Source: Pseudopyrenochaeta lycopersici (taxonomy: Eukaryota > Ascomycota > Dothideomycetes > Pleosporales > Pseudopyrenochaetaceae). From it: DNA of 64,000 nt. The notes beneath the pieces were generated by a model, which worked only from the letters and a program-made list of their open reading frames with translations, had not been told where the DNA came from and searched no databases. Location of the stretch: the NCBI GenBank assembly GCA_003313425.1, contig NHZP01000008.1, positions 682,001 to 746,000 on the forward strand, in the 5' to 3' direction. A program made the position numbers and the translations under genes. Shown here piece by piece: positions 23,145 to 34,880 of this stretch; the first letter of the stretch is position 1, and every line of letters begins with the position of its first letter.

Positions 23145-26100
23145 CTAATTGTCCTCATCATCAGAGAAGAAGTTGAGAATCGCCTTGACCGCCAATGGGC
23201 CCAGCCCATGCGGTGGGTAACAGATATAGCTTGGGTCATCCACCGCACCCAGCTTCTCGCGGAACTCGGTCTTGTTGGTGAGCTTGAGCTCCGTAGCGAT
23301 AGCGTGGTATGCACGGCTAAGCACCTTAACACGCGTGCCCTTAACGTTGTGTCCTGGCGTAAATTTTGCGCTGGCACCACCGCCAAAGGTTACTGACGTT
23401 GCACCAGTCCCGGCGACCTGCTTGAGGGCGTGCGTAACGATCTGCTCGATAGAGCCGCCAGGTGCGTTGGGGAAGTCGAGCGAGTATTTGACTTGCCAAC
23501 CGTGATCAGGCGAGAGCTGAGCCATAGCGACGAATGCCGCAATTGTACCGTCAGGAGTGTACGAAACATGGTACTGACGGTGCTCTTCGTCTTGCCAGGG
23601 ATGGATGTTGGTCAAGTGGACCTGCTTGCCCTTGCGATTCTTCAACCAGTCCTCTACACGGGCATCAACCTTCTGCTTGACGTCTTGAGGTGGTGGCGAG
23701 CCGAGAGGATAGTCGGTAATCTTGACGCCCTCCTTCTCCGCATGTCGAATCTTACGCTGAACGTCTCCATCCTTCTCGGCGGGGTTGTGCACAGGGTCTA
23801 CACGCTGCTCGCCGGTGACAGAAAAGGTTCGCCAGTTGAACTTAGTCGCCAGAACCTCCTCGACAGCAGGGCCGACGAGGAGCCACAGGGGTTTAAGGTT
23901 GCGCTCCTTCTTAATATACTTGAGATAAGATGCCATCGTCTTCAAGTACTGGGACTCATGGCAGAGGGGATCACCAACAGTAATAGCGAAGCCGTCTTGA
24001 GGAACGAATCCGACAGCCGCACCAGTGTGATTGTCGCGCCAGATTTCTGTGCGCGGCTCTAGCCATGAGGTGTTTGTAGCATCGCCGTAATTCGCAATGA
24101 GTTTCTCAATAGGCTGGAAGTCAATCTTAGCCAAGACTCTGTCCTGTCCTTCCCAAGGGGGATGCATGGTAGACGCTTCAGGATGACGCAGTTGTTTGAC
24201 GACTGGCTTCTCTGGTAGACTTTTCGGGTCACGAGGAAACATTGATGCATGTCGAATATTTCCAAGGCTCATCATAAGCATGAGAATACGCTCTAGACCA
24301 ATTCCACCACCACCATGGGGTGGGGCACCCCATTGGAAACCCTGAATGTACTCTTCCATTGAGCTAGGGTCGACCTTGAGTTTGCGCATCTTTTCGAGAA
24401 GCATGTCGGCATCATGGATACGTTGGCCGCCACTGAGAATCTCTTGACCACGGCAAAAGATATCGAATGAGTTGGTGATGTTAGGGTCGTTCGGATCTGG
24501 CATCGCGTAGAATGGTCGAGCGTTGGTGGGGAATTTGTCGAGGATGTAGTAATCCGTTCCAAGCTTTTCTTTGATGACACGGCCCAACTGCACTTCATCC
24601 CTTGTGCCTAGATCCTCATTCTCGTCGAGCGGATTTCCATTATCGTCTCTCCATCCTGAGTCATTCAACATTCGCACGGCCTCGGCAAATGGAATGATGG
24701 GAGTTTCATCTAGCCATACAAGGTCTTCATGGGGGAAATGCTTCTTGATAATTTCGATCTCCGGGCGGTATCGTTCGTAAATGCCTTTGAAGATGGCTTT
24801 GAAGACACGATCGAGGACACGAAGAACTTCGTGATAGTGCTCATCGATCTGCATTTCCAAATCGAGACCAGTATATTCAGTCAAATGTCGATAAGTGTTG
24901 CTGTTCTCGGCACGGAAGACAGCACCAATCTCGTACACCTTTCCGAAGTCTGCAGAGATGGCCATTTGCTTGGCCAACTGAGGACTCTGAGCCAGGAAAG
25001 CCCCGCGACCAAAGTAGTCGATCTTGAAGACGCTTGCGCCGGACTCAGTGGCACCGCCCTGCAGCTTGGGTGTGTGGATCTCAATGAAACCTTCAGAGTC
25101 GAGTTGCGTGCGGAATAGGTTGCAGATACCAGACTGAATACGGAAGATACCTTGCGAGGCGGTCGTTCGGAGATCAATGACGCGATTACTGAGGCGCGTT
25201 CGATCTGCGATCTTGACGCGGTTATGTCCTTCCTTGTGGTCTTCTCTCGCCAGCTCGGCATCGACATCGGCCTGAGAGACCTCGGCTTCATTGACGTTGA
25301 ATGGAAGATGCTCCGTAACAGCGGCTTCAACGTGCATCGAGTGAACAGAGACTTCAACGTCGTGTATGGTGGCCCCCAGGACCTCGCCTTGTTTGGCTTT
25401 GGGCTCTTGCAAGATACCCTTGACCAATACAACAGTTTCGGCGTCAAGATGTTCTGCCCAGTAGAGCATGTACTTGGAGACGTCTGCATGCTCCAATAAG
25501 ACACCCTGGATCGTAGCGAGCTGCTGGCGGAACATGAAGAAGACGAACTTGGAGCTCATCTTCCGCAAATGGTGAATGCGAGCACGGAAGACGACCTCCT
25601 TGCCAACATCCTTGGCTGAGAAGTCTTGGATCTTATCGCGCCGCTGAGGGTTCCACGCACCTGCATACGCGTTGGGATGGGTGACGCCATACTTGGCCTT
25701 TTGTTCTGGTGTCAGCTCTGCGTGAGCTTGTTCCTCCATCTCCTTCCTCCTCCGCTCTATCTCCTTCTCCTTCTCCAGATTCTGCTTCCAGCGCTCTTCT
25801 TGTTGTGCCTGCTTCTCATGCTTCCGCAGCTGGTTCTTGGACATGGGTTCGCCCTCGCGATTAAGAGGAAGATTGTCATCGCTTGAAGAATTATCGCCGA
25901 TATGCAGCTTTTCCTTGACTGCTCGAATGGGGCTATGGGTGGAAAGTGAACCTGAGCGGTGGTGGTTGTTTGTCGAGACTTTGGTGGACGAGCGGTTGGG
26001 GCTCTCGGTACGGCGGTGGAGGAGCCCGCTCAGCGAAGTACGCGGGCCATTGTCGAGGCTGGTTCTGCTGTCGGTTGGAGAGGCAACTTCGCTGCGCTTG

Positions 26101-26273
26101 AACTCGCCACTGGCTCTCTGGCCAAAGACACCGGAAGTGCGCGGTGCAGCGCCAGGCGACTGAGTCCTACTATTTACTGCTACGGGAGACTTGGCGCCGT
26201 CCTCATGGTCAGATCCTGGGGTGCTGTGAAGCCCAGTCTTGACCTTGTTAAGTGCTTTCTTAAGGGATCCCAT
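23145..26273 (-). CDS. erdS: AspRS-DUF2156 fusion, ergosteryl-3-beta-O-L-aspartate synthase (ErdS) type
   Basis: An uninterrupted frame of 1042 aa with three parts. (1) Residues 1-210 are Ser/Arg-rich, with a charged coiled-coil-like stretch at about 145-185. (2) Residues ~215-690 are a class IIb aspartyl-tRNA synthetase of eukaryotic cytosolic type: an OB-fold anticodon domain, motif 2 FRAENSNTYRHLTE at 453-466, and motif 3 GGGIGLERI at 655-663. (3) Residues ~720-1035 are a DUF2156 (GNAT-like aminoacyl-tRNA transferase) domain of the MprF type, with EIWRDNHTGAAVGFVPQDGF and 'VTFGGGASAKF'. Published work on fungal RNA-dependent sterol aspartylation showed that this fusion charges tRNA-Asp and transfers Asp to the ergosterol 3-OH, so it is an ER/membrane lipid modifier distinct from the housekeeping AspRS. 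The assignment rests on domain order. No convincing partner hydrolase (ErdH) gene lies next to it. Confidence 0.9.
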   Translation of the reverse strand: MGSLKKALNKVKTGLHSTPGSDHEDGAKSPVAVNSRTQSPGAAPRTSGVFGQRASGEFKRSEVASPTDSRTSLDNGPRTSLSGLLHRRTESPNRSSTKVSTNNHHRSGSLSTHSPIRAVKEKLHIGDNSSSDDNLPLNREGEPMSKNQLRKHEKQAQQEERWKQNLEKEKEIERRRKEMEEQAHAELTPEQKAKYGVTHPNAYAGAWNPQRRDKIQDFSAKDVGKEVVFRARIHHLRKMSSKFVFFMFRQQLATIQGVLLEHADVSKYMLYWAEHLDAETVVLVKGILQEPKAKQGEVLGATIHDVEVSVHSMHVEAAVTEHLPFNVNEAEVSQADVDAELAREDHKEGHNRVKIADRTRLSNRVIDLRTTASQGIFRIQSGICNLFRTQLDSEGFIEIHTPKLQGGATESGASVFKIDYFGRGAFLAQSPQLAKQMAISADFGKVYEIGAVFRAENSNTYRHLTEYTGLDLEMQIDEHYHEVLRVLDRVFKAIFKGIYERYRPEIEIIKKHFPHEDLVWLDETPIIPFAEAVRMLNDSGWRDDNGNPLDENEDLGTRDEVQLGRVIKEKLGTDYYILDKFPTNARPFYAMPDPNDPNITNSFDIFCRGQEILSGGQRIHDADMLLEKMRKLKVDPSSMEEYIQGFQWGAPPHGGGGIGLERILMLMMSLGNIRHASMFPRDPKSLPEKPVVKQLRHPEASTMHPPWEGQDRVLAKIDFQPIEKLIANYGDATNTSWLEPRTEIWRDNHTGAAVGFVPQDGFAITVGDPLCHESQYLKTMASYLKYIKKERNLKPLWLLVGPAVEEVLATKFNWRTFSVTGEQRVDPVHNPAEKDGDVQRKIRHAEKEGVKITDYPLGSPPPQDVKQKVDARVEDWLKNRKGKQVHLTNIHPWQDEEHRQYHVSYTPDGTIAAFVAMAQLSPDHGWQVKYSLDFPNAPGGSIEQIVTHALKQVAGTGATSVTFGGGASAKFTPGHNVKGTRVKVLSRAYHAIATELKLTNKTEFREKLGAVDDPSYICYPPHGLGPLAVKAILNFFSDDEDN

Positions 26274-27553
26274 TGTCGGAGCTTGTGCGAGAGCTATGCC
26301 CTTGTGCGTGTGGTTAGACTACCAGGCGCAGAGTGGGACAAGCCAACGCGAAAAATACTACGTATGTATAGCGCGAGAGGGACTTTTGGCAGGGAGGAAG
26401 AGCTTAATATTGGGGAGAGCCGAGAAAGCCTTTTGGCTCAAGTATGGAACGGTCCGGGTGCGGCGGGAATGCCGGATTCCTCGTTGGTGAAGGTATGACG
26501 TGATGCTCAAATTCACAGGCGGGCCACCTAATTTCAACGCGACTCTGGCTAGCGCCCGAATGCGTTCCCAGAATAGGCCTTCAGGGCAAGTCTAGCGCAG
26601 CCAAAAGTCTGTGAGGATTCGTTGGATCCAAAAAGTGTGCGTTCACTTTGACGTCAGGCTGCTCTTCAAATTGCTTCGAAGGTGCTGCGAAGAACCGCGG
26701 GGAGCGAGGGGGGAAAGATGAAGACCGGATTGCCGCGGGGCACATGGAGGCTTTTGTCTCAAGCCTACCGAATCTCCTAATCGGTCTGCATGCGCTGGTC
26801 TTCGCATTTGGGCCCATTGAATGGTCGTCTTTGCTGACACATTCCTCCCCCAGCCGCTTTGGTAACACTAGTCTTACTCTTTGAAGCCGAGCGGATGATT
26901 ACATACGCACCGAAGCACTTTGAAGCCTTTGCCCAAGCACGCTGACAGGGCCAAAGGTACCCCACTTTTGCCAATGGAGCCAATCACTCTCTTCGTTGCA
27001 TGTCTTTGTCCTGAGCTTGCAAGGGCAGAGCTGGTATGTAAAGCGCTCAGTCATGCGTGATAAGGTTCAACACTCGAGTAGACGCGCTGTAGCGCGAAAA
27101 GGCAATGTCTCCGCCGCCCGGTTGTGCTGACTCTTGCCTGAGTCAGAATAGCAGCTTTGGTTGTCCAAATTCCTGTTTGCGTCCCTGGCCCTCGGGTCGA
27201 TTCATTCTAGCCCTTTCGAAACGCTGCAAATGGCATTTGCACGAATGATGGGCTTCAGCGACATGTGCATCACCAGGCAAGACCGCATTCTGACGGCAAG
27301 ATCGGCAACCCCTTGAATTTACGCGCCGCACAGGTTCGTCATGGCCGTCTTGCGCTTGAGACCTCGTGGCAGGAGATTAGCCAACAATCTCGACAATCGA
27401 CGATCGCCTCTCAGAGAATCAAGAATTTGAAGCATATGCCCAAGCCAACAACCAAACAATCTACGGTTGTTGAGTAGGACTGACACAACCTGGCTGGAGA
27501 TACTCAATCTCCAACTTTAATATGACACGGTCGAAAAATAGTACCTCTTTCGC
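26274..27553. other. Intergenic: ErdS-type promoter region
   Basis: A 1.28-kb gap upstream of the sterol aspartylation gene, ending at the stop of the questin-oxidase-like gene. Short frames only. No supported gene or RNA. Confidence 0.5.
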
Positions 27554-29069
27554 TCACTGTTTCTCAGGGTACGCCATCTTCTCTTCATCCTCCGCTGACC
27601 CAAATCCTCCCCAGCCTTCGAACTCATCGGCGAACTTAACCGCGGCATTGAGCCAGAGATCTATATGTCCATGCGAGCCTTCCCAAGTCTCATCAGCTAC
27701 TTTCATCGCCCGCAGTGCTACACATCGTCAGCCAATGTTGTCATTCCGTAATGCATGTGACAACATACCTTTGACGTAATGCGCGTCTTTTGAATGCGGC
27801 CCATCCAAGGCCTTGTGCACAACATATTTCCAATCCTTTGCCTTGCGATTGTAGGCCTGAATCGATTGGTCAAAGTCGATTTGCGGCCGCATTTGTGCAA
27901 TGAACACAGCGAGAGCAAATAGCCACCATTGTCGCAGCAAGCTTACATGGAACTTCGCCGGTACCAGCGGTAATAATATGCGTATCGCATGACTTGAAGT
28001 GAGCACATGCACGAAGAAGAAGTCGAACTTTGAACCCTTCTCTGGCGATGGCGTGCCAACCAAAAGCCCCATGGCCGTTGTTTGCGCAGCGTGAAATTGA
28101 TCTTTTGGATTCACGATTTCCCATGCATTCCAATACTCCAAGAAAGCCTCTTCGCGCTCTTCAAACACCTTCGAGATATCTCCGCTGCGATGATCGTATA
28201 ACCCATCGAACCTATCGTCCTTACGGATCTTGTCTAAGAGGTCAAGGAGGTTGGTCTCATGTTCCGTCGCACGGTGAGGACTGGGTTTCGTGTACTTTGG
28301 GTCGTCAATGTATTTGTGGAGGGAACTGTAAAAACAAGAGCCGAGTGCTAGGGCTTCAATGGCGACAGATCGTGATTGCAGCTCGTAGGCGTACCCGAGG
28401 TGGATTAAAGGATGTGCGACTATTTGGAGATTAGCGATGCGCATACAAGTCCAGAACTTGTTTCGTACGTCCTGAGATCAGCCCATTGATCAACGGCTCT
28501 TTGCCCCCGAGCAAGAATTCGTCTAGAAGATTCTTCAAATCATACTTCCTAGAGACCAGCTGGTCTTCAAAGAAATCAATGAAGGCTCGCTGGTACCTGC
28601 TTCGCATTAGCAACCTGCCATCCCATGCATGCCTACCCCACATCACACTTCAATGCACCTACTCTCGTTTCCCCAAGAATTCCCTCCAGTCATCCCACGT
28701 GATCTCTCCCGGAGCATCCTGCCACGGCTCAAGCTCCTCGGCTTCTTTTTCATATATTTCGTTCAAATGCTCCGCCGTACCTCCAAGAAGGTACGCCGAT
28801 CCTAGGATCTAGGGTACAAACTTAGCAGCTACAGCCTGTAAGGCATTGGAGTAGCATACGTGCGGTGTATGATTGTGAAAGCGCAAATTGTGATATATGA
28901 TGGAATAATTGGCGTGGTTTGCTTTGAGTAGGTGCTTGAGGGTTCGCGGTCGTTTTTCGGCTGCGGTTTCGATGTCGTGGACTTCGACAGAAGCAAGGTC
29001 GACGCTTGGGTAGTTATCGCCTCCTGGGCGGAGGAAGGACGGGAGGGAGATCCGCGGGAGAGAAAACAT
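27554..29069 (-). CDS. Questin-oxidase-like / AflY-like protein (DUF4243)
   Basis: Five exons (29069..28860, 28808..28663, 28596..28469, 28419..27769, 27717..27554) separated by 51, 66, 49 and 51 bp introns give 432 aa. Signature elements are LKANHANYSIIYHN..FHNHTPH near 48-70, ILGSAYLLGG directly after the first intron, ISGLAHPLIHLGYAYEL around 157-175, and 'RQWWLFALAVFIAQMRP' near 330. These fit the questin oxidase-like family, which includes GedK and AflY and performs Baeyer-Villiger-type oxidation of anthraquinones in polyketide pathways. Repeated His residues could bind metal. Many fungi keep stand-alone members outside any cluster. Here the neighbours are alpha-tubulin and ErdS, with no polyketide synthase, so the substrate is unknown. 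All four splice junctions keep phase. Confidence 0.85.
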
Positions 29070-29544
29070 TATGAAAATGTTGTGGTGAATTCACGATGCG
29101 ATTGCGGGGAAGAAAGTTGAAGCTCGAGCAATGATGGAGCTCGTGTCGCGCCTTCCTCGTTCTGGCATGACGTGACATATTCTCGGACCTACAACCATGA
29201 ATCAGGCTACCCGCTCGCAACCATTACCAGGATCAGTTGAGCCGCAAGTCAACAGAATGCTGGTGAACTTGTCAGTTGTTGAACTTGCACAGTGGCCCAA
29301 AGGCCGAAGGAAGCCAGCATGCCTTCTTAACGACAATCATAGCGAAGTCCGAGTCAGTTAAGCATTACAGTGCTGCCTGAATTTCAAGAAAGTGAATGAA
29401 ACGTATATCTTTGATATCGACACTTTGGCATTGCTGGTATGGTTCCTACGTGGCCACTCTAGCTCCAAAAGTATACCCTGGCGAACTGGGACGCTTCGGC
29501 CAAACCAGCTATCCAAACTTGCTTTATGAGCAAAGGTATCAACC
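29070..29544. other. Intergenic: questin-oxidase-like promoter and tubulin 3' flank
   Basis: A 475-bp gap between two leftward genes. No gene seen. Confidence 0.5.
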
Positions 29545-31422
29545 TTAATACTCGCCCTCCTCAATACCCTCGTCATCGAGGGAGTCGCTGGCAACCTCCT
29601 CATAATCCTTCTCCAGCGCAGCCAGATCCTCACGGGCCTCAGAGAACTCTCCCTCCTCCATACCTTCACCCACATACCAGTGCACAAAGGCACGCTTGGA
29701 GTACATAAGATCGAATTTGTGGTCAAGACGGGACCAGGCTTCGGCAATAGCGGTGGTGTTGCTAAGCATGGCTACGCTTCGATCAACGGCGGCGAGCTCG
29801 CTGCCAGGGACGCTGATGGGTCTGAAATAATTAGCAGTGAATCTTTAGAGCCGTCCATGGGACTCACTTGGTGTAGTTGATTCCAAGCTTGAAACCAGTA
29901 GGGCACCATTCGACGAGGTTAAAGGAGGACTTCGCCTTGAGGGCGCCAGCGGCAGCATTACAGTCACGAGGAACAATATCACCACGGTACAGGAGCGCAA
30001 CGGCCATGTACTTTCCGTTGCGGGGATCGCAGACTACCATCTGGTTGTTGGGCTCGAAGCCTAATGCAATTAGCATTGGGACCAGCGGAACTGGGCGCAT
30101 AGAGCGGAGACTTACACTGGAAGGTGAGATCGCTAACTTTGAAACTCTCATGAGAGCTCTTCTTTGCCGAGATCACTGGCGCGTAACTGATAAGAGGATA
30201 GTGAATGCGTGGGTAAGGGACAAGGTTGGTTTGGAACTCGTTCAGGTCGACATTGAGGGCGCCATCGAAGCGCAAGCTAGAAGTGATGGAGCTAACAACC
30301 TGGGCGATCAGACGGTTGAGATGCTCATAGTCTGGGCGAGGAATATCCAAGCTGCGACGACAGATGTCGTAGACAGCTTCGTTATCAACGAGGAAGGTGC
30401 AGTCAGCGTTCTCAATAGTGCTATGGGTGGAGAGCACGGCGTTGTATGGCTCCACGACGGAGGTAGAAACACGAGGTGCAGGGTAAACGGCGAACTCGAG
30501 CTTGCACTTCTTGCCATAGTCGGTCGAAAGGCGTTCGAGGAGTAGAGCGCCGAAGCCAGACCCAGTACCACCGCCGAATGAGTGGAAAATGAGGAAGCCC
30601 TGAAGCGACGAGCAGTTGTCTGACTACATCAATGAATGTTACAGAAGTGAAATATGGGTGGTGCTCACCGGCGACGCGACGGATTCTGTCAATTACGCTG
30701 TCGACCATCTCCTTGCCAATGGTGTAGTGGCCACGAGCATCTACTCCCATCAGTTATGAAATATCCCAATGGCTTCCTGACACGCACAGTTGTTGGCAGC
30801 ATCCTCCTTGCCGCTGATCAACAGCTCAGGGTGGAATAACTGGCGATAGGCACCAGTTCGAATCTCATCGATGGGCTACCCTAGTCAGCTCTAAACCTTT
30901 CCGTATAAGCGCTGGCTGCGTACAGATGGGTCGAGGTCGACGAAGATGGAGCGAGGCACGTATTTCCCGCTGCTGGTCTCGGTGAAGAACGTCTCGAAAG
31001 TCCCGCCCTCGTTGAGTTCCTTTGCATCAGGATCGGGACGACCATCAGCCTTGAGACCGTGCTCAAGGAGGTACCTGGAACCAATTTGTTAATCCGCAGG
31101 CTTCGAGACGGCATATCGATTTAGGGACGTACAGCTCCCAGGCGCTGTTACCGAGCTGCGTGCCAGCCTGGCCGATGTGAAGGTGGCAGATCTGGAGCGC
31201 TCTCTGTTAGCATTGTGTGCTCATAATTGTTCACCATGATTGATCCTGGGTTTGAGGACCCAATTCAACATCTCTAGCCTTTAGACAATTGCGAATATAG
31301 CTTCCAGGGCCAACAATGCTCTCGTCTCGTCTCGGCGCAAGAGGCGGGGGAAACCAGGATTGCGATCGGCGATGTGTCGAAGACACGGCCGTCCATGTAG
31401 ATACACGTACCTCTCCTCGCAT
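29545..31422 (-). CDS. Alpha-tubulin
   Basis: Eight exons (31422..31411, 31191..31133, 31074..30924, 30875..30788, 30740..30669, 30619..30116, 30060..29868, 29821..29545) give 451 aa, the expected length. The start is [19 protein letters not shown], the tubulin GTP signature GGGTGSGFG lies near residue 143, LTFQCFEPNNQM lies in the middle domain, and the tail is acidic and ends EEGEY with the C-terminal Tyr. The alpha subunit forms microtubules with beta-tubulin. The first coding exon holds only four codons, and the first intron is the longest of the gene (219 bp); the others are 46-58 bp. Every junction keeps phase with a GT/AG pair. It is intron-rich compared with its neighbours, as fungal tubulin genes often are. 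Confidence 0.97.
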
Positions 31423-31914
31423 GGTGGATGATTATGCTGTATCAAACAGACTGTAGAAGCAGTCAAAAGTTCTGGCTTCGGCTGCAGAATTGAAAGAGCC
31501 CCGAGTACAACTTGCGGTGAGGGGCCGCTATCTTGGTGTTAGTTTGGTGGGGTCGTGTTGCGGCAGGGGCCAGCCAGTGTCTACGCTGTTGCCTAGCGCG
31601 CCGCCCCAACTGGTTCAGGAACCATACAGGGGCAGGTCTGCGGTGTGGCGTCTGCTGGCGCTGTCACAATCGGACTTCGCTAATGTGTGAAGTGTGAAAT
31701 GGCATCAGATTTGCTTCGTCAATCTATTCGCACCTCGTCACAGCTATCAAACTAACAATTACTCTTCAGCAAGAACCTGGCGCACTGCCTTCGATCTGCT
31801 TTCATAATATAATGCTTCCGAGCTGCCGCTCAATGAATACGCCTCTAAAATATGTAGTCTCGCGGCACAGTGAAAGTAAATAAAACAAAAGAAACTCTCT
31901 TAGTATCAGGAAGA
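31423..31914. other. Intergenic: tubulin promoter and MscS-gene 3' flank
   Basis: A 492-bp gap between two leftward genes, presumably containing the tubulin promoter. No gene seen. Confidence 0.5.
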
Positions 31915-34880
31915 TCAGCGGAATCTTCGCATTTCGATATTATCCGTCTGTGCTCGGGACGGATGAACAAAGGTCCTCTCAGAGTCTGCTGTGTTTGGGA
32001 GCGCGCCCGAGGACTGGGGCAACCGCGACTCATCTGTACTCATTCTCACAGCCTGTGGGCTGATCAGTCCGGAGCGGGGATCCAACTTCTTCTGGGTTGG
32101 AGGGGTTTCTGCTTCAGGGATATCCGCCATGCCAGTCTCTTCGTCGCCGTGACGATTTCGGCTAAAGAATCGATTCCTATGAGTACGTTCTCGTGCCGTT
32201 GCGCTAGCATTCGTGTTGACGCGCTGAATGCCGCTGGAATGTCCACTGTCATGGGATTGTCTTGCGCGATCTTGAGAGCGAGATGGTGAAGTTACCCTTA
32301 CCAGATTGGCTCTGGCTCTGGTTTCGGCCTCTCGATCATCAAGCACATCCCCACTTGGATCATCTAAGCCCATCGACTTCATGCCCAGTGAGAAGTCCAC
32401 GCGACGGCCCATGGCAGCTAGCGACTCTCCGCGAGGTCGGCCAGGCTGACGCAGTATGGAGCCACGACGACCGGGTACGCTGCCACCATGTGCGGCGTCT
32501 GCAGTGCCGTTCATGGGTGCTACGAACGGCTCGTCTTGGGCATGATGATTGATATGACCTTCTGGGTTGTCCGGCGACCCATTTGTACCCATGCCAGGCG
32601 TTGCAGGGTTTTGGAGATTTTGTAGATAGACCGGGAAGCTTTCCTTCTGTCCCGGGTAGCGCATGCGCGGCCCTTCGATCCCACATTCTTGAATAGCCAT
32701 CGTGAGTGCGCAGATGAATTTGTTACGACGCTGAAGACGAAGTAGCTCATTCTGCCAGTTGGATTTGTAAAAGAAAACAACGTTCATCTCGAGCCAATGG
32801 ACCTCTTGTACCGCTCGCAGTTCCGTGAGGATATTGGTCTGATACTCGCGCTTCTCGGCCGTGACGAAAGCCAAAAGGCACTCACGAAGACGCTCAATTT
32901 GCTCCAGCGTCGTACCAAATTTGATGATAATAGGGACGGCTTCAGCAAGGGCGCCAGAGCGTCTGTGATTAAGGATGAACAGCGTGTTCAGATAACTGTT
33001 AGGTGCCTGTACGATGTGTCCTTGCATCTTCTTAAACTCGGTGTAGAACAGAGCAATCTCCTTGACGAAGTAATCATCGCCCTTGCCCAAGTCACCAGAG
33101 TTCCCGTACACCATCACGCGATCGCCAACGTCATAAGGGTGCTTGACGAAGACGAAGATGATAGACTGCAGGAATTCTTGAGCAGTAGCAGAGAACAGCC
33201 AAGACAAAGCCAGGAGCGTCGAACCAGCAGAGGTGAGAACTCCGGAAGCTGATGTTGAAATCAAAGAGATAAAAACGATAATTGTGATGATGAGTACGAT
33301 GAACATAAAGACGTCGTCGAGCTTGCTAACCACAGAGTCCAGGTCCTTCAAGGATGCGGTGATGGACTTGCGTTCTCGGCCGATTTCGACACAGACGGCC
33401 TCCAACTCTTCCATGGAAATGTCTCCGTTCATGTCTTTGTCAAACATGGAGAAGGCTGCCTCGGCTTCTTCATCGCTCTCGAATGCGTTCTTCAAGTCAT
33501 CGGAATGTACCGTCTCAGTCTCCTCACGGGCGAAAGTTCGATAGAGACGGCGGGCAAGAACTTGAGCGCCGCTAGTGGTTCCAATCAGTTGTAGAACGAC
33601 TTGGTTGGGATGGCCGCTCGTAGTAATTTGACGTCCGGTGAAGTCACCGGCTACCTTTCCAGCAATATCACCGAACTTATTGAATCCTACTTTGATATTT
33701 TTCTGCGCGTCCGTAACCAGCTTGCCCGGAGTTCGCGCACCAGATGGTTCCTGTTCCGGCTCGAATTCGGAGTCTTCCATGGCGATTTTTTCTTTGGAGT
33801 ACTTGTAAAGCTTTGCCAGGCTCCCAATCTGGAATTTATTGAGCTCGATCCTGTCCTGGTAGGTCCGCAAATGGAAGCTAATCGCGATGAGCTGGATTAT
33901 GATCTTCTCCACAAAATTCAGCACAAAGCCAACGAACAATGCGACCAGAACCGTATTCATGGTTTTCTGCCAAGGTTGAGTGGACTTGTCCCCCCTGATG
34001 TGATGGTTCGTCATAGTCGGCAGGAAGGAGACTTCGATAGCCAACCACCAAAAGAACAAGGTAGCCGGTAACTCAAGCTGTTTGCCCATATCCCTCCATT
34101 TCTTGCTATTGTTCGTGAAAAGACTCCCGACAAGGCCGATAGGCCAAGGAAGACATTTGGCGATGAGCTGAAATGAGTCAGATGCTGCGATTGCTATGTA
34201 TGGAGTACACTTACCCTGCCTAGCCAAAGCGACAACCAAACAATCATGAGCCATATGGAGAACCACACGAGTTTAACACCACCAACATTAGCATTTGGGA
34301 ATGCTAGAGCGCCAACAAGCAGGGGTACCAGTATCAGCAACACGACAGGCGTAATGTAGGTGAAATATCGCACAATCCACGACGAGTTGTGAACCTTTTT
34401 GAAAAACTTGGAAAAGCTTGTGTTTGGATTCTCCGGAGGCTTATAACGAGCAGCTTGTTCGTGCAGTGGATTTGTAGCGGCGTCAAACTCATCCACAAGA
34501 TCTTCGCGCCTTGACCGAACTCGCGTCATGGAACGATTTATGGATTGTCCACGCTGAAGCGCGTCCGAATTAGAGAGTTCTTGCTCAATCTGAAGTACAG
34601 CAAGGTCATCATTGAGCCTGCTTGCCTGCTCACGCGTCTGAGAGGGCGATTGCATAGACTTCATGTTACCAAAGTCGTGCGCAGTCTCAACCGTGAGATG
34701 TGTACCAGACCGGGGCCTGCCGTTTGGTCGAACTTCGGCATGTTCATAGGTGTCCGAATGCTGTTGGCTTAATGGTTCTCCGACAAAGGTCCCGTCGTCG
34801 TCGGATGATCGTTGGTGGACGTGCATATTACTGTCCATATTATAGGTCGGCTCTGGCCGTTGCTCGTTCGGAGTGGTCAT
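31915..34880 (-). CDS. MscS-family mechanosensitive channel with EF-hand (Msy1/Msy2 type)
   Basis: Two exons (34880..34215, 34167..31915) around a 47-bp intron give 972 aa. Four or more hydrophobic segments lie between about residues 180 and 390. A canonical EF-hand loop, [12 protein letters not shown], follows near residue 510. After two further hydrophobic helices comes the MscS pore and beta domain ('[26 protein letters not shown]' region; core [14 protein letters not shown]). The C-terminal ~220 residues are Ser/Arg/Pro-rich and probably disordered. Fission yeast Msy1 and Msy2 share this MscS plus EF-hand plan; they sit in the endoplasmic reticulum and control calcium on hypo-osmotic shock. 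The start is the first ATG ([11 protein letters not shown]); the frame extends a few codons upstream only from a GTG. Confidence 0.9.
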
